The position numbers and the translations under genes are program-made. Below, one piece after another: positions 26,705-35,020 of a stretch of DNA of 64,000 bases. The stretch comes from Flagellimonas sp. MMG031 (lineage in GTDB: Bacteria > Bacteroidota > Bacteroidia > Flavobacteriales > Flavobacteriaceae), in NCBI RefSeq assembly GCF_040112705.1, contig NZ_CP157804.1:2970001-3034000 (forward strand), written 5' to 3'. A model generated the notes under the pieces. The model saw only the letters and a list, made by a program, of their open reading frames with translations. It was not told the origin of the DNA and did no database searches. Each line of letters opens with the position of its first letter. Positions within the stretch are counted from its first letter, which is position 1.

Positions 26705-28159
26705 TCAATTATTGCTAGATACCGACACATCATCGGCTTCAACCAATTCATCTGTCTTATCCTTGCTTTCGTAACCCAAAATGGACAGAAACTCTCCAGC
26801 TGTCTGTTGTTCGGCAAAAACCGATGTTTCTAGGTTGCCCTCTTCATCCTGTTGGATCAAAACGTGTTTGGGATGAGGAATCAAACAATGCTGCAATCCT
26901 CCAAATCCACCGATCGTTTCTTGATAGGCTCCTGTATTGAAAAATCCAATGTAAAGTGGCCTGTCCTTTCGATATTTGGGTAGATAAATGGCGTTCATGT
27001 GCTGTTCCGAATTGTAATAGTCGTCACTATCGCAGGTAAGTCCGCCCAAAAGCACACGCTCGTACTCGTCGTTCCAGCGGTTGATGGGCAGCATGATAAA
27101 TCTTTTGCTTATGGCCCAAGAATCCGGCATGGTTGTGATGAAGGAGGAATTGATCATGTTCCACTTTTCGCGGTCGTTCTGTTGCTTTTGGTAGAGGATT
27201 TCGTAAATGGTACCACCACTTTCGCCCACGGTAAAGCTTCCGAATTCGGTAAAAATATGGGGAGGCTCCACTCCTGCTTCCTGACAGGCCTGACCAATTT
27301 GATGGATGATTTCATCCACCATGTACTCATAATCATACTCGAATGCCAAGGAATTTTTGATGGGGAACCCACCTCCTATATTAAGGCTATCCAACGTAGG
27401 ACACACCTTTTTTAGATTGATGTACACCTTCAAACATTTGAGCAGCTCGTTCCAATAATAGGCGGTATCGCGAATTCCCGTGTTGATGAAGAAATGGAGC
27501 ATTTTAAGCTCAACTTGCTCATTTGGTTTTATGGATTGATTAAAGAAGGGTACAATATTCTTGTAACCAATACCCAGTCTTGAGGTATAAAACTCAAACT
27601 TGGGTTCTTCCTCGGATGCAATCCGAATCCCGATCTGGAACCTGCCATCAATAGCTTCGCCCAATAAGTTGATCTCTTCGTAATTATCGATAATGGGAAT
27701 GCACTTCCTGTGTCCATTGTTGATCAATCCAGCGATGTTGTTGATGTATTGATCTCGTTTAAAACCATTACAGATCACAAAAGTATCCTTGGTAATTTTA
27801 CCAGCTTTCTTCAGGTGCTGCACAATGTTGATATCAAAGGCTGACGAGGTCTCGATATGGATGTCGTTTTTCAAGGCTTCGTTGAGGACATGCTCAAAAT
27901 GGGAACTTTTGGTACAGTAGCAATAATGGTACTTACCGGCATATTTATGCTTTTTGATGGCTGCATTGAACCAACCCTTTGCCCTTTGGATATTGTCGGA
28001 TATTTTGGGCAAATAGGTAAACTTTAACGGGCTACCGTATTTTTGGACCAATCCAAATAAATCAATACCGTGAAACTCCAGTCTGTTGTTGTTCAATTGA
28101 AATTCCTCTTGTGGGAAATCATAGGTTTGCTCGATCAGATCGATGTACTTTGTTTTCAT
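26705..28159 (-). CDS. speA: arginine decarboxylase (fold-type III, biosynthetic)
   Basis: 484 residues. Alanine-racemase-fold decarboxylase: YHYCYCTKSSHFEH with the likely PLP lysine, HIETSSAFDINIV, LNIGGGFPIKN, FTEFGSFTVGESGG, LLGGLTCDSDDYYN and FFNTGAYQETIGGFGG. It is shorter than the E. coli enzyme, as is usual in Bacteroidota. It makes agmatine from arginine and opens the polyamine operon. A 53-codon Arg-rich ORF ends 61 bases upstream. Confidence 0.9.
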   Translation of the reverse strand: MKTKYIDLIEQTYDFPQEEFQLNNNRLEFHGIDLFGLVQKYGSPLKFTYLPKISDNIQRAKGWFNAAIKKHKYAGKYHYCYCTKSSHFEHVLNEALKNDIHIETSSAFDINIVQHLKKAGKITKDTFVICNGFKRDQYINNIAGLINNGHRKCIPIIDNYEEINLLGEAIDGRFQIGIRIASEEEPKFEFYTSRLGIGYKNIVPFFNQSIKPNEQVELKMLHFFINTGIRDTAYYWNELLKCLKVYINLKKVCPTLDSLNIGGGFPIKNSLAFEYDYEYMVDEIIHQIGQACQEAGVEPPHIFTEFGSFTVGESGGTIYEILYQKQQNDREKWNMINSSFITTMPDSWAISKRFIMLPINRWNDEYERVLLGGLTCDSDDYYNSEQHMNAIYLPKYRKDRPLYIGFFNTGAYQETIGGFGGLQHCLIPHPKHVLIQQDEEGNLETSVFAEQQTAGEFLSILGYESKDKTDELVEADDVSVSSNN

Positions 28160-28220
28160 TTAAATTTCGTTGTTGAATAAAAGATAGTGAGAAATATAGA
28201 ACCAGAAAAATCACCATTTC

Positions 28221-28382
28221 TCAAATACGAAATTCAAATACGGTATAGGGTACAAAGTAGGGAATCCGTGAAATATCACGGTTGATATCATGTGGTTTTT
28301 CGAAAGTCAGCCCGTGTATCCGGTGTCTTCTTCTTAAGACGGCTTGTTGGGTAGACTTTCTTATCCCCAAAAGCCCGAACAT
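28221..28382 (-). CDS. small Arg/His-rich ORF in the speA leader (candidate leader peptide)
   Basis: An ATG at 28382 opens 53 codons ending with TGA at 28221. The product begins MFGLLGIRKSTQQAVL and contains the run RRRHRIHG, where AGA AGA AGA CAC CGG are adjacent codons. It lies between the proposed promoter at 28443-28471 and speA, on the same strand, so it is translated from the same mRNA if translated at all. It could be a ribosome-arrest or attenuation peptide that senses arginine, or a small conserved protein. No homology check was possible. Confidence 0.5.
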   Translation of the reverse strand: MFGLLGIRKSTQQAVLRRRHRIHGLTFEKPHDINRDISRIPYFVPYTVFEFRI

Positions 28383-28442
28383 GAAAAAAGTCTTCAAAGC
28401 TTATAGGCAATGCGTCCAATTTGGTTGGACTCATTTATGGGG

Positions 28443-28471
28443 CAAACATAACTAAAAATCCAATACTGCAA
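28443..28471 (-). promoter_or_regulatory. Bacteroidota-type promoter for the polyamine operon
   Basis: On the minus strand TTG (28471-28469) is followed after 18 bases by TATGTTTG (28450-28443). This fits the flavobacterial consensus and would start the transcript about 50 bases upstream of the leader ORF. Confidence 0.55.
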
Positions 28472-28626
28472 GTTTTTTTACATAAAAAATTCATCAACAC
28501 AAACCAATGATTATCAATATTTTATGTCTTAAAAATCAAAATAACGATTCGTGAAAAGAAAAACTGGCCAGTAACAAAACGCTACTGACCAGTTTAGGTT
28601 TTTAAAAATATGTTGAACGGTACTAC

Positions 28627-30828
28627 CTAACCTACCAATGGTGGCTTGTCGTTAATGAACGGCTGCTTGTAAAAGCGTCTTCCCGTTGCTTGGTACAGTG
28701 CATTGGACAATGCACCTATTGCCGGGGGCAGGGAAGGTTCTCCCAACCCAGTCGGGTCGATACCGTTGTCCACAAAGTGTACCTCAATATTCTTCGGTGC
28801 CTCGGAGTGACGAATGAGTCGATAGGTATCAAAATTGGACTGCTCCGGTCTACCATTTTCAAAGCTCAGGGCACTGTAGGTGGCGTGACCGATACCATCG
28901 ATCATACCTCCTTCAATCTGGTTTTTGGCTGCCAGTGGATTGATTACTATACCGCAATCCACAGCGCAGGTGATTTTATCCACTCTGGGCATATCGCCCC
29001 CATCTTCCAGTTCCAGTACTTGTGCAACGTAGGAATTGTGGCAGTAATAGGCCGCTACCCCACGCGCTTTGCCCGTATCGGTACCCCAATTGGCTTTTTC
29101 TTTGACCAACTTAAGGACGCCTGCATATCGTTCTGGATCGTAATCGTTCTTTTCCGGATCGCCCACAGGGTTGTTGATGGCCCTATCAAAAAGTTCCAAT
29201 CTAAATTCCAATGGGTCTTTTCCGGCAGCTTCCGCCACCTCATCCATAAAGGCCTGTTCGGCCCCGGCAATAAAGTTGGAACGCGGTGCTCTCCAAGCTC
29301 CAGTAGTTACATTGGTGGACAAGCTATGCTTTTCTGCCAGGTAATTATCCACGGCACCCGCTGGGAAACGATTTTCGAAAACCAAATCATCGTTGGTTCC
29401 TGCTCCGCGAACGTGCCATGCAATCAAATTGCCATTTTCGTCCAAACCTGCCCTATACTTAACCTTGTAAGAAGGTCTGTAAGTACCTTGGGTCATATCA
29501 TCTTCCCTTGTGTACACCAATTTTATGGGTGCATTCATTTTTTGGGAGATCACGGCGGCCTCGATTACGAACGGGCCATAAAGTCTACGACCAAAACCAC
29601 CGCCCATTCGGGTCATCATGATATCTATTTTTTCCAAGGGCATGCCCAAACGGGCAGCCAAAGATTTTTCTGCAAATTCCGGGGTCTGTATGGGCCCTAA
29701 CAATTCAGCCTTTTCTGGGGTAACATGCGCAAAAAAGTTCATCGGCTCCATGGTATTGTGCGCCAAGTAAGGTGCCGAATAGGTGCTTTCCACAATTTTT
29801 GCCGCCTTTTTGAAAGCCGCATCCACATCACCATCTTTTCTTGCAGGAGTCTCTGTGGGCTTTTCCAACAGTTGGGCCAAGGACTCTTCGTGATAGGAGG
29901 TGCTTTCGGCCTTGGAGTCTTGCTCCCACTCTACATTGAGCGCTTTTTTTGCCTGCATGCATTCCCAAGTGCTGTTCCCTACGATGGCCACCAATTCTGG
30001 AATACCTCCTTGATCGGACCATTGTTTTTCCATGCCTTCGGGATAGACCTCAAAGTGGAAAACATCTTTGATTCCGGGCATTGTTTTTACGGCATCGGCG
30101 TTCATTCCCTTGTATTTCATTCCGAACGCAGGGGGATGAACGATCATCGCTGTCAACATACCTTCCTTGTATACATCCAATCCAAACAAGGGTTTACCGG
30201 TTACAATGGCTTTACCATCCACGTTTTTCTTATCAGTACCGATAATGGAAAAACTATCGTTGTCCTTGAGTTCCACTTCGTCGGGCACTTCAATGCTCGT
30301 TGCAGCAGAGGCCATTTCACCATATCCAGCCGATTTTCCGCTGGCTTCATGGGTCAGCGTTCCATCTTTAGTGGTGATTTCGTTGGCTGGCACGCTCCAT
30401 GCCTGAGCTGCCGCCTCTTTCAACATATATCTTGCGGTAGCACCGGCCATTCTCAAACCTTCCCACCCTTGTCGGATGGACTGGCTACCTCCGGCCAACT
30501 GCCGGGTAAAGATAGCAGTGTTTAGGGGTGCTTGTTCCACAATAACGTCTTTCCAGGCCACATCGAGCTCTTCGGCCACGATCATGGGCATGGATGTTTT
30601 TACGTTTTGCCCTATTTCAGGGTTTGGGGACATAATGGTTACCAAACCATTGTCGCCCACCTTTAAAAAGCCGTTCAGTTCGAACCACTCCTTGGGTAGG
30701 CTGTTGACCTGCTCGGGCGTCATTTTACAAGAAGCCAACCAATTAAACCCAATAACGAGTCCACCACTGGCCAATCCTGCATTCCGAATAAAGGCGCGTC
30801 GTCCTATTTTAGTCTTTACAAGTGTCAT
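28627..30828 (-). CDS. xanthine-dehydrogenase-family molybdopterin-binding subunit (IorB/isoquinoline 1-oxidoreductase beta type)
   Basis: 733 residues. The N terminus has a twin-arginine signal (GRRAFIRNAGLASGG) ending in LASCK, which could also be a lipobox. Next come LPKEWFELNGFLKVGDNGLVTI and the aldehyde oxidase core: GGGFGRRLYGPFVIEAA, TREDDMTQGTYRP, TGAWRAPRSNFIAGAEQAF and a C-terminal GLGEPSLPPAIGAL with the usual catalytic Glu. IorB-type enzymes oxidise N-heterocycles or aldehydes in the periplasm. The 2Fe-2S partner gene is 18 bases upstream; no cytochrome or XdhC-type maturation gene is adjacent. Confidence 0.85.
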   Translation of the reverse strand: MTLVKTKIGRRAFIRNAGLASGGLVIGFNWLASCKMTPEQVNSLPKEWFELNGFLKVGDNGLVTIMSPNPEIGQNVKTSMPMIVAEELDVAWKDVIVEQAPLNTAIFTRQLAGGSQSIRQGWEGLRMAGATARYMLKEAAAQAWSVPANEITTKDGTLTHEASGKSAGYGEMASAATSIEVPDEVELKDNDSFSIIGTDKKNVDGKAIVTGKPLFGLDVYKEGMLTAMIVHPPAFGMKYKGMNADAVKTMPGIKDVFHFEVYPEGMEKQWSDQGGIPELVAIVGNSTWECMQAKKALNVEWEQDSKAESTSYHEESLAQLLEKPTETPARKDGDVDAAFKKAAKIVESTYSAPYLAHNTMEPMNFFAHVTPEKAELLGPIQTPEFAEKSLAARLGMPLEKIDIMMTRMGGGFGRRLYGPFVIEAAVISQKMNAPIKLVYTREDDMTQGTYRPSYKVKYRAGLDENGNLIAWHVRGAGTNDDLVFENRFPAGAVDNYLAEKHSLSTNVTTGAWRAPRSNFIAGAEQAFMDEVAEAAGKDPLEFRLELFDRAINNPVGDPEKNDYDPERYAGVLKLVKEKANWGTDTGKARGVAAYYCHNSYVAQVLELEDGGDMPRVDKITCAVDCGIVINPLAAKNQIEGGMIDGIGHATYSALSFENGRPEQSNFDTYRLIRHSEAPKNIEVHFVDNGIDPTGLGEPSLPPAIGALSNALYQATGRRFYKQPFINDKPPLVG

Positions 30829-30846
30829 GATTACTGTTTTTTGGAT

Positions 30847-31302
30847 TTATGATTTGGCCGCTAGCTTGACGGCTTTCTTGATTCTGGTATAGGTACCACA
30901 ACGGCAGATGTTACCGTTCATGGCCATTTCGATTTCCTCGTCGGTCGGGTTTGGGTTTTTCTCCAAAAGCGCCGAAGCGGTCATGATCTGACCCGCCTGA
31001 CAATATCCACATTGGGGCACATCCACCTCTAACCAAGCTTTTTGGACCGGATGATCGCCTTCTTCCGATAATCCTTCTATCGTAGTGATCTCCGAATTTC
31101 CTACGGAAGACACGGTGAGCATGCAAGCCCTTGTTGCCGTTCCATCCAAATGAATCGTGCAAGCACCGCATTGTGCGATACCACATCCATATTTTGTTCC
31201 CACTAAATTGAGGTGATCTCTTAAAACCCAGAGCATGGGTGTAGACGGATCTACATCCACCTCCTGTTGTTTTCCATTAATGTTGAGTGTAAATGAAGCC
31301 AT
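30847..31302 (-). CDS. (2Fe-2S)-binding subunit (IorA-type)
   Basis: 151 residues. Two iron-sulfur domains: the plant-ferredoxin type cluster ([16 protein letters not shown] then ATRAC) and the helical cluster (CGYCQAGQ then [11 protein letters not shown]). The length equals that of small subunits of two-subunit molybdenum hydroxylases. It passes electrons from the molybdopterin subunit encoded just downstream. It has no signal of its own and is presumably carried through Tat with its partner. Confidence 0.92.
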   Translation of the reverse strand: MASFTLNINGKQQEVDVDPSTPMLWVLRDHLNLVGTKYGCGIAQCGACTIHLDGTATRACMLTVSSVGNSEITTIEGLSEEGDHPVQKAWLEVDVPQCGYCQAGQIMTASALLEKNPNPTDEEIEMAMNGNICRCGTYTRIKKAVKLAAKS

Positions 31303-31485
31303 ATGAGTTGATTAATTGTCCTTCAAGTTAAAGATTTATTGTCTAAAATGAGTGGCGAAACCTAAACATCCTGTTAAAATTAACATTGTTTTTTGGTTTT
31401 TTGCCCTTACTTAAAACCAGTATAAATAACTCGGCCATATTTGGTATTTGGACTGTGATAAGTGCAACAAGCCAAGCTTTATTTT

Positions 31486-32316
31486 TTAGTAGGCCAATCG
31501 GGCAAAAACAGGCAAGTGATCGGAAGGATATCGGGTATCCCTGGAATCGCTCAAAATGGCGCTTTTAAGCACCTCGAAATCGTCCGAAACAAAAATATAG
31601 TCAATTCTCCGCTCCACAGGCTCTCTAAATTTAAACCCATTAAATGTCCCCTTTGGACCAAAAGCATTGGTTCCTGCTGCAATGTGGGCATCGGCCATTG
31701 CGGTCAAGATTACCTGAACCCCTTTGCTATCACTTTCCAGATTGAAATCTCCCATAATCACCACGGGGTCATCCTCAGTGTTCAGCTCCTTGGCTTTTTC
31801 CAAAATCAATTTGGAACTTTCTTCCCTAGCTTGGGCACCCACATGATCAAAATGGGTATTGAAAACCATGAAACGGGTGCCATCCTCCCTTTTTTCAAAA
31901 AGACCGTAGGTACAGGTTCGGGGCAAAGCAGCATCCCAGCCTTTGGATGGCTTTTCGGGGGTGGTAGACAGCCAAAAGGTGGATTGTTCGATGAGTTTCA
32001 CCGTTGTGGTGTTGTAAAAAACCGCGGTGTGCTCCCCACGCTCATCCCCATGGTCACGACCCACCCCAAAATAGGCGTACTCCTTTAGACCATTATCAAT
32101 TTCTTTCACCTGATGAATCAATCCTTCTTGAATACCGAATACATCGGGTTGGTAAAATTTGAGTTGGGAAATCAAAAAATTCTTTCGGTTGTCCCAATGA
32201 TTGGGCGCGTCTCCCGGATTATCAAACCGGATATTATAGGAAATCAAATCGATGGTCTGCGCATTGGCTTGTACCATCAATCCAAAGAAAAAAATAATAA
32301 AAGAAATGTGCTTCAC
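31486..32316 (-). CDS. endonuclease/exonuclease/phosphatase family secreted hydrolase
   Basis: About 276 residues if the GTG at 32316 is the start, which puts a signal peptide (KHISFIIFFFGLMVQANA) at the N terminus; an in-frame ATG at 32364 is the alternative. EEP-fold motifs: LISYNIRFDN, PDVFGIQEGL (metal Glu), FMVFNTHFDHVG, VIMGDFNLESDS, RRIDYIFVSDD and YPSDHLPVFARL (catalytic Asp-His). The best-known close relatives are secreted phosphodiesterases or nucleases; the substrate is not shown. Confidence 0.83.
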   Translation of the reverse strand: MKHISFIIFFFGLMVQANAQTIDLISYNIRFDNPGDAPNHWDNRKNFLISQLKFYQPDVFGIQEGLIHQVKEIDNGLKEYAYFGVGRDHGDERGEHTAVFYNTTTVKLIEQSTFWLSTTPEKPSKGWDAALPRTCTYGLFEKREDGTRFMVFNTHFDHVGAQAREESSKLILEKAKELNTEDDPVVIMGDFNLESDSKGVQVILTAMADAHIAAGTNAFGPKGTFNGFKFREPVERRIDYIFVSDDFEVLKSAILSDSRDTRYPSDHLPVFARLAY

Positions 32317-32408
32317 GATGTTTGAATTAACGCTGTTGCAAGATAAGAGGTCTTGCCGAAACATGCAGCTGTCCTCCATTACCGTATCATTAAATTGTTC
32401 CTATTGAT

Positions 32409-33020
32409 CTATTGGGAGATTATTGTTCGAAACGTAAGATTAATTCTAGCGGACCTCACCTTTTTGCTGGGCGGTAAACGGTGCAACCAATGGTTTTGTG
32501 TTGCCCCTTTCATCACCAGCAGGCTTCCGTGATCCAGCAGCAATTCCACTTTTTCTTTGGTGGTTTTGTGCTTAAATACAAATTTGCGTTCCGCCCCAAA
32601 ACTATAGGAGGCTATGGCTCCATTCTTTTTTAGTTCCTTTTCGTTGTCCGTATGCCAGCCCATCCCCTCTTCTCCTGTGTGGTACAGGTTCAACAGGCAT
32701 GAATTATAGGTTTCGTTGGTCAGGTTTTCGGCCATTTCCTTGAGTTCCCTTAGTGCCGGAGTCCATGGCAACGCCTTTTTTGTACTGTTGGAATAGGTAT
32801 AATCATAAGGTTGGTCGCCATACCAGGCCACTTTTCGCTTGGTTACGATGCGCTTGCCGAACATATGCACCACATCCGCTTCCCACGGAATGGTATCCGC
32901 AAGGATTTTAAAGAAGTCATCGGCTTGCTCCAAGGGTATGATCGGGCCAAAATAGTTCACTACCCCATCCTTGGGCAACCAATTTTTGGATGGATCAATC
33001 TGTTCCGTAAATAAATCCAT
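32409..33020 (-). CDS. alkB: AlkB-type alpha-ketoglutarate-dependent dioxygenase
   Basis: 203 residues of ALKBH2/3-like type. Iron ligands His123 and Asp125 in GWHTDNE and a distal His at 177 or 180 in NHWLHRLP; the 2-oxoglutarate arginines are Arg192 and Arg198 in RINLTFR. The flipped-base lid pattern YSNSTKKALPWTPAL is present. It directly reverses alkyl damage on DNA or RNA bases, using Fe(II), oxygen and 2-oxoglutarate. It ends 9 bases from the WYL regulator gene on the same strand. Confidence 0.9.
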   Translation of the reverse strand: MDLFTEQIDPSKNWLPKDGVVNYFGPIIPLEQADDFFKILADTIPWEADVVHMFGKRIVTKRKVAWYGDQPYDYTYSNSTKKALPWTPALRELKEMAENLTNETYNSCLLNLYHTGEEGMGWHTDNEKELKKNGAIASYSFGAERKFVFKHKTTKEKVELLLDHGSLLVMKGATQNHWLHRLPPSKKVRSARINLTFRTIISQ

Positions 33021-33029
33021 TTCCTTTTT

Positions 33030-33986
33030 TTAGGTCAACAATCTTTTTTGGCTGTTCGTCAATATTTCTCCCACTCGATCTTTGAGTTTTTGGGGTTCCA
33101 CTATGTTCGCATAGTCGGCAAACATCAGATACCAACGGGCAAAACCGTTATGGCAGTCGGTGGTCATAAAGGTCATTTCCACTTCGTCACCTTTGGTGTG
33201 TTCGGAGATCAGCCCGTAATATTTGCACTGTCCGCGAATATACTTGGCCACGGATTTATCCACCATTATCTTCACCTTGGTTTTTTCCACCGCTTCGGTT
33301 TTCTGGCGATGTTCGTCCATAGTACCGTGTTCTAGGATAAAATCCAAAGATGTTCTGTTGATTTTATGGATTCTATCTGTCCTAAAATGACGATAATCGG
33401 TCCGCAGATGGCAGTAGCCCAGAATATACCAAAAACCGTTTTCATGAAAAAGGCCCACTGGCTCAATGCGGCGTTCAGAGGGTGCTTCTTCCCGAAGGGA
33501 TTCGTACCGCAGGAATACCTGTTTGCGTTCGGCAATGCTCTCGAACAAAATTTCCAGGGCATCGGGCACCTCAGCATTGAACAACACCTGACCGGGAACA
33601 ATGGATACTTGGGACTCCAATGTTTCCACCCAATCCTTCTCCTTGCCGCGCAATACGGATTTGAGCTTGAACATGGCAGATTCGTAATAGGCCCCCAAGG
33701 ATTTATCGGTAAATTTTTGCATCAGTTTTTCGGCTGCTACAAAACTTCCCGCTTCCTCACGGGTGAACATCACCGGGGGCAAACGGTAGCCCTCCATGAT
33801 GGAGTAGCCCACCCCGGCCTCGCTCACAATGGGCACGCCGGAGGCTTCGAGGGTTCTGATGTCCCTATAAATGGTGCGCAAACTAACCTCAAAACGGTCT
33901 GCAAGCTCTTGTGCCTTAACAATACGCTTACTTTGTAACTGTACCAAAATGGCTACTATTCGGTCAAAACGTTTTACGGTGTCCAT
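33030..33986 (-). CDS. YafY-type HTH/WYL transcriptional regulator
   Basis: 318 residues from MDTVKRFDRIVAILVQLQSK; an in-frame ATG two codons earlier is equally possible. DeoR-like HTH at about 12-65 (RIVKAQELADRFEVSLRTIYRDIRTLEASG), then a WYL domain (about 140-320) with SERRIEPVGLFHENGFWYILGYCHLR. WYL domains bind nucleic-acid or nucleotide ligands and often control DNA-damage genes. It is divergent from dinB-like 34217 and directly precedes alkB, so both are likely targets. Confidence 0.88.
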   Translation of the reverse strand: MDTVKRFDRIVAILVQLQSKRIVKAQELADRFEVSLRTIYRDIRTLEASGVPIVSEAGVGYSIMEGYRLPPVMFTREEAGSFVAAEKLMQKFTDKSLGAYYESAMFKLKSVLRGKEKDWVETLESQVSIVPGQVLFNAEVPDALEILFESIAERKQVFLRYESLREEAPSERRIEPVGLFHENGFWYILGYCHLRTDYRHFRTDRIHKINRTSLDFILEHGTMDEHRQKTEAVEKTKVKIMVDKSVAKYIRGQCKYYGLISEHTKGDEVEMTFMTTDCHNGFARWYLMFADYANIVEPQKLKDRVGEILTNSQKRLLT

Positions 33987-34216
33987 TCCCATAATTGTGT
34001 GAGCTATATCCCAAAGATAGGATTTCAGTCCGTGGATGGGAGTTCTTTTCCAGCTCATATGTAATCATTTATAATTTGATAAAACTAGGGTTGACCAGTG
34101 ACAACGGACTGTCAACACGATTTTTTTTGATGTTGTTTTTTACTGCTGACACATGGCTGTCACCCACCCCTCCTAATTTTGGTTTCAGAAACAATAAACC
34201 TTTAAATCACAATTTC

Positions 34217-34714
34217 ATGGAAAACACCATTAATGAACAAACATCGGCCCAAGTCATTACCCCCGCACAATTCTTGGAACATTACCAAGGTCACAGGCGG
34301 CTTACACGAAAACTCATCGAGGCCTTTCCCGAAAAAGAGTTTTTTACCCATAGTATTGGTGGGATGAGACCCTTTTCCGAGATGGTGAAAGAGCTTTTCG
34401 CCATTGCGGTTCCCGGACTCACCGAAATTGTTTCCGGTAAAGTCGGAGATTTTGATGAGCATCGGGATTTTGGGAATACCAAAGCCCAGTTTTTGGCAAA
34501 ATGGGACCAAGACACCGAGGACATCAACAAGCTGTGGGCAAAAATTTCGGAAGTTCGCTATCAGGAGCACGTGAAACTTTTTGGCCAATACGAAGGTTCT
34601 GTGCAATCTTCTATCCTTTATTTTATTGACAACGAGGTGCACCACCGAGGCCAGGGGTATGTTTACCTGCGTTCCTTGGGGATTGAACCACCGTTTTTTT
34701 ACGATCGCGATTAA
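34217..34714 (+). CDS. DinB family protein
   Basis: 165 residues from MENTINEQTSA; a longer in-frame start at 33995 would run through the WYL regulator and its promoter region and is rejected. DinB four-helix fold features: FLEHYQGHRRLTRKLIEAFP, FFTHSIGGMRPFSEMVKEL and the second His motif NEVHHRGQGYVYLRSLG. DinB-fold proteins bind metal through three His residues and many are thiol-dependent transferases. The gene is divergent from the WYL regulator. Confidence 0.85.
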   Translation: MENTINEQTSAQVITPAQFLEHYQGHRRLTRKLIEAFPEKEFFTHSIGGMRPFSEMVKELFAIAVPGLTEIVSGKVGDFDEHRDFGNTKAQFLAKWDQDTEDINKLWAKISEVRYQEHVKLFGQYEGSVQSSILYFIDNEVHHRGQGYVYLRSLGIEPPFFYDRD

Positions 34715-34723
34715 ATTGAAGCC

Positions 34724-34942
34724 ATGAAGACTATACTCGTATTCAAAACCTCGGTAAAACAAAAGGGCGAAGTGAACCAACTTCGTCCGTGGTTGAACAA
34801 GTTGGTCAATAGCAATGGGTGCTGGAACTTTGACTTGGAGGATTGCGATAAAATTCTTCGGGTGGAAACACAAAGCCTTCACGCTCCAACGATTGCTTCA
34901 CTCCTGAAAAACCAAGGATTTTATTGTGAAGAATTGCATTGA
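34724..34942 (+). CDS. small HMA-like hypothetical protein
   Basis: 72 residues starting MKTILVFKTSVKQKGEVNQL, with the beta-alpha-beta-beta-alpha-beta look of heavy-metal-associated folds (KLVNSNGCWNFDLEDCDKILRVE, then IASLLKNQGFYCEEL). The metal-binding CxxC motif of true HMA domains is absent. It follows the DinB gene by 9 bases, so the two are probably one unit. A hairpin terminator follows. Confidence 0.7.
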   Translation: MKTILVFKTSVKQKGEVNQLRPWLNKLVNSNGCWNFDLEDCDKILRVETQSLHAPTIASLLKNQGFYCEELH

Positions 34943-34954
34943 AGCTCATCAAAG

Positions 34955-34993
34955 AATTCTGAAGCCCCGCCAAAAAAGCAGGGCTTCAGAATG
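34955..34993. terminator. long hairpin between converging genes
   Basis: Arms ATTCTGAAGCCC / GGGCTTCAGAAT are perfectly complementary over 12 bp, with near pairing inside. It lies 13 bases after the small HMA-like gene and 28 before the end of the Asp-box protein gene. It likely ends transcription from both sides. Confidence 0.7.
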
Positions 34994-35020
34994 ATGTATA
35001 CCTTTCAAACCATGTCCAAA

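Noticed and set aside
28381..28455. A 24-codon + strand ORF (starting MKKVFKAYRQC) opposite the speA leader
   Set aside because: It lies across the proposed speA promoter on the other strand and is too short and context-free to call a gene.
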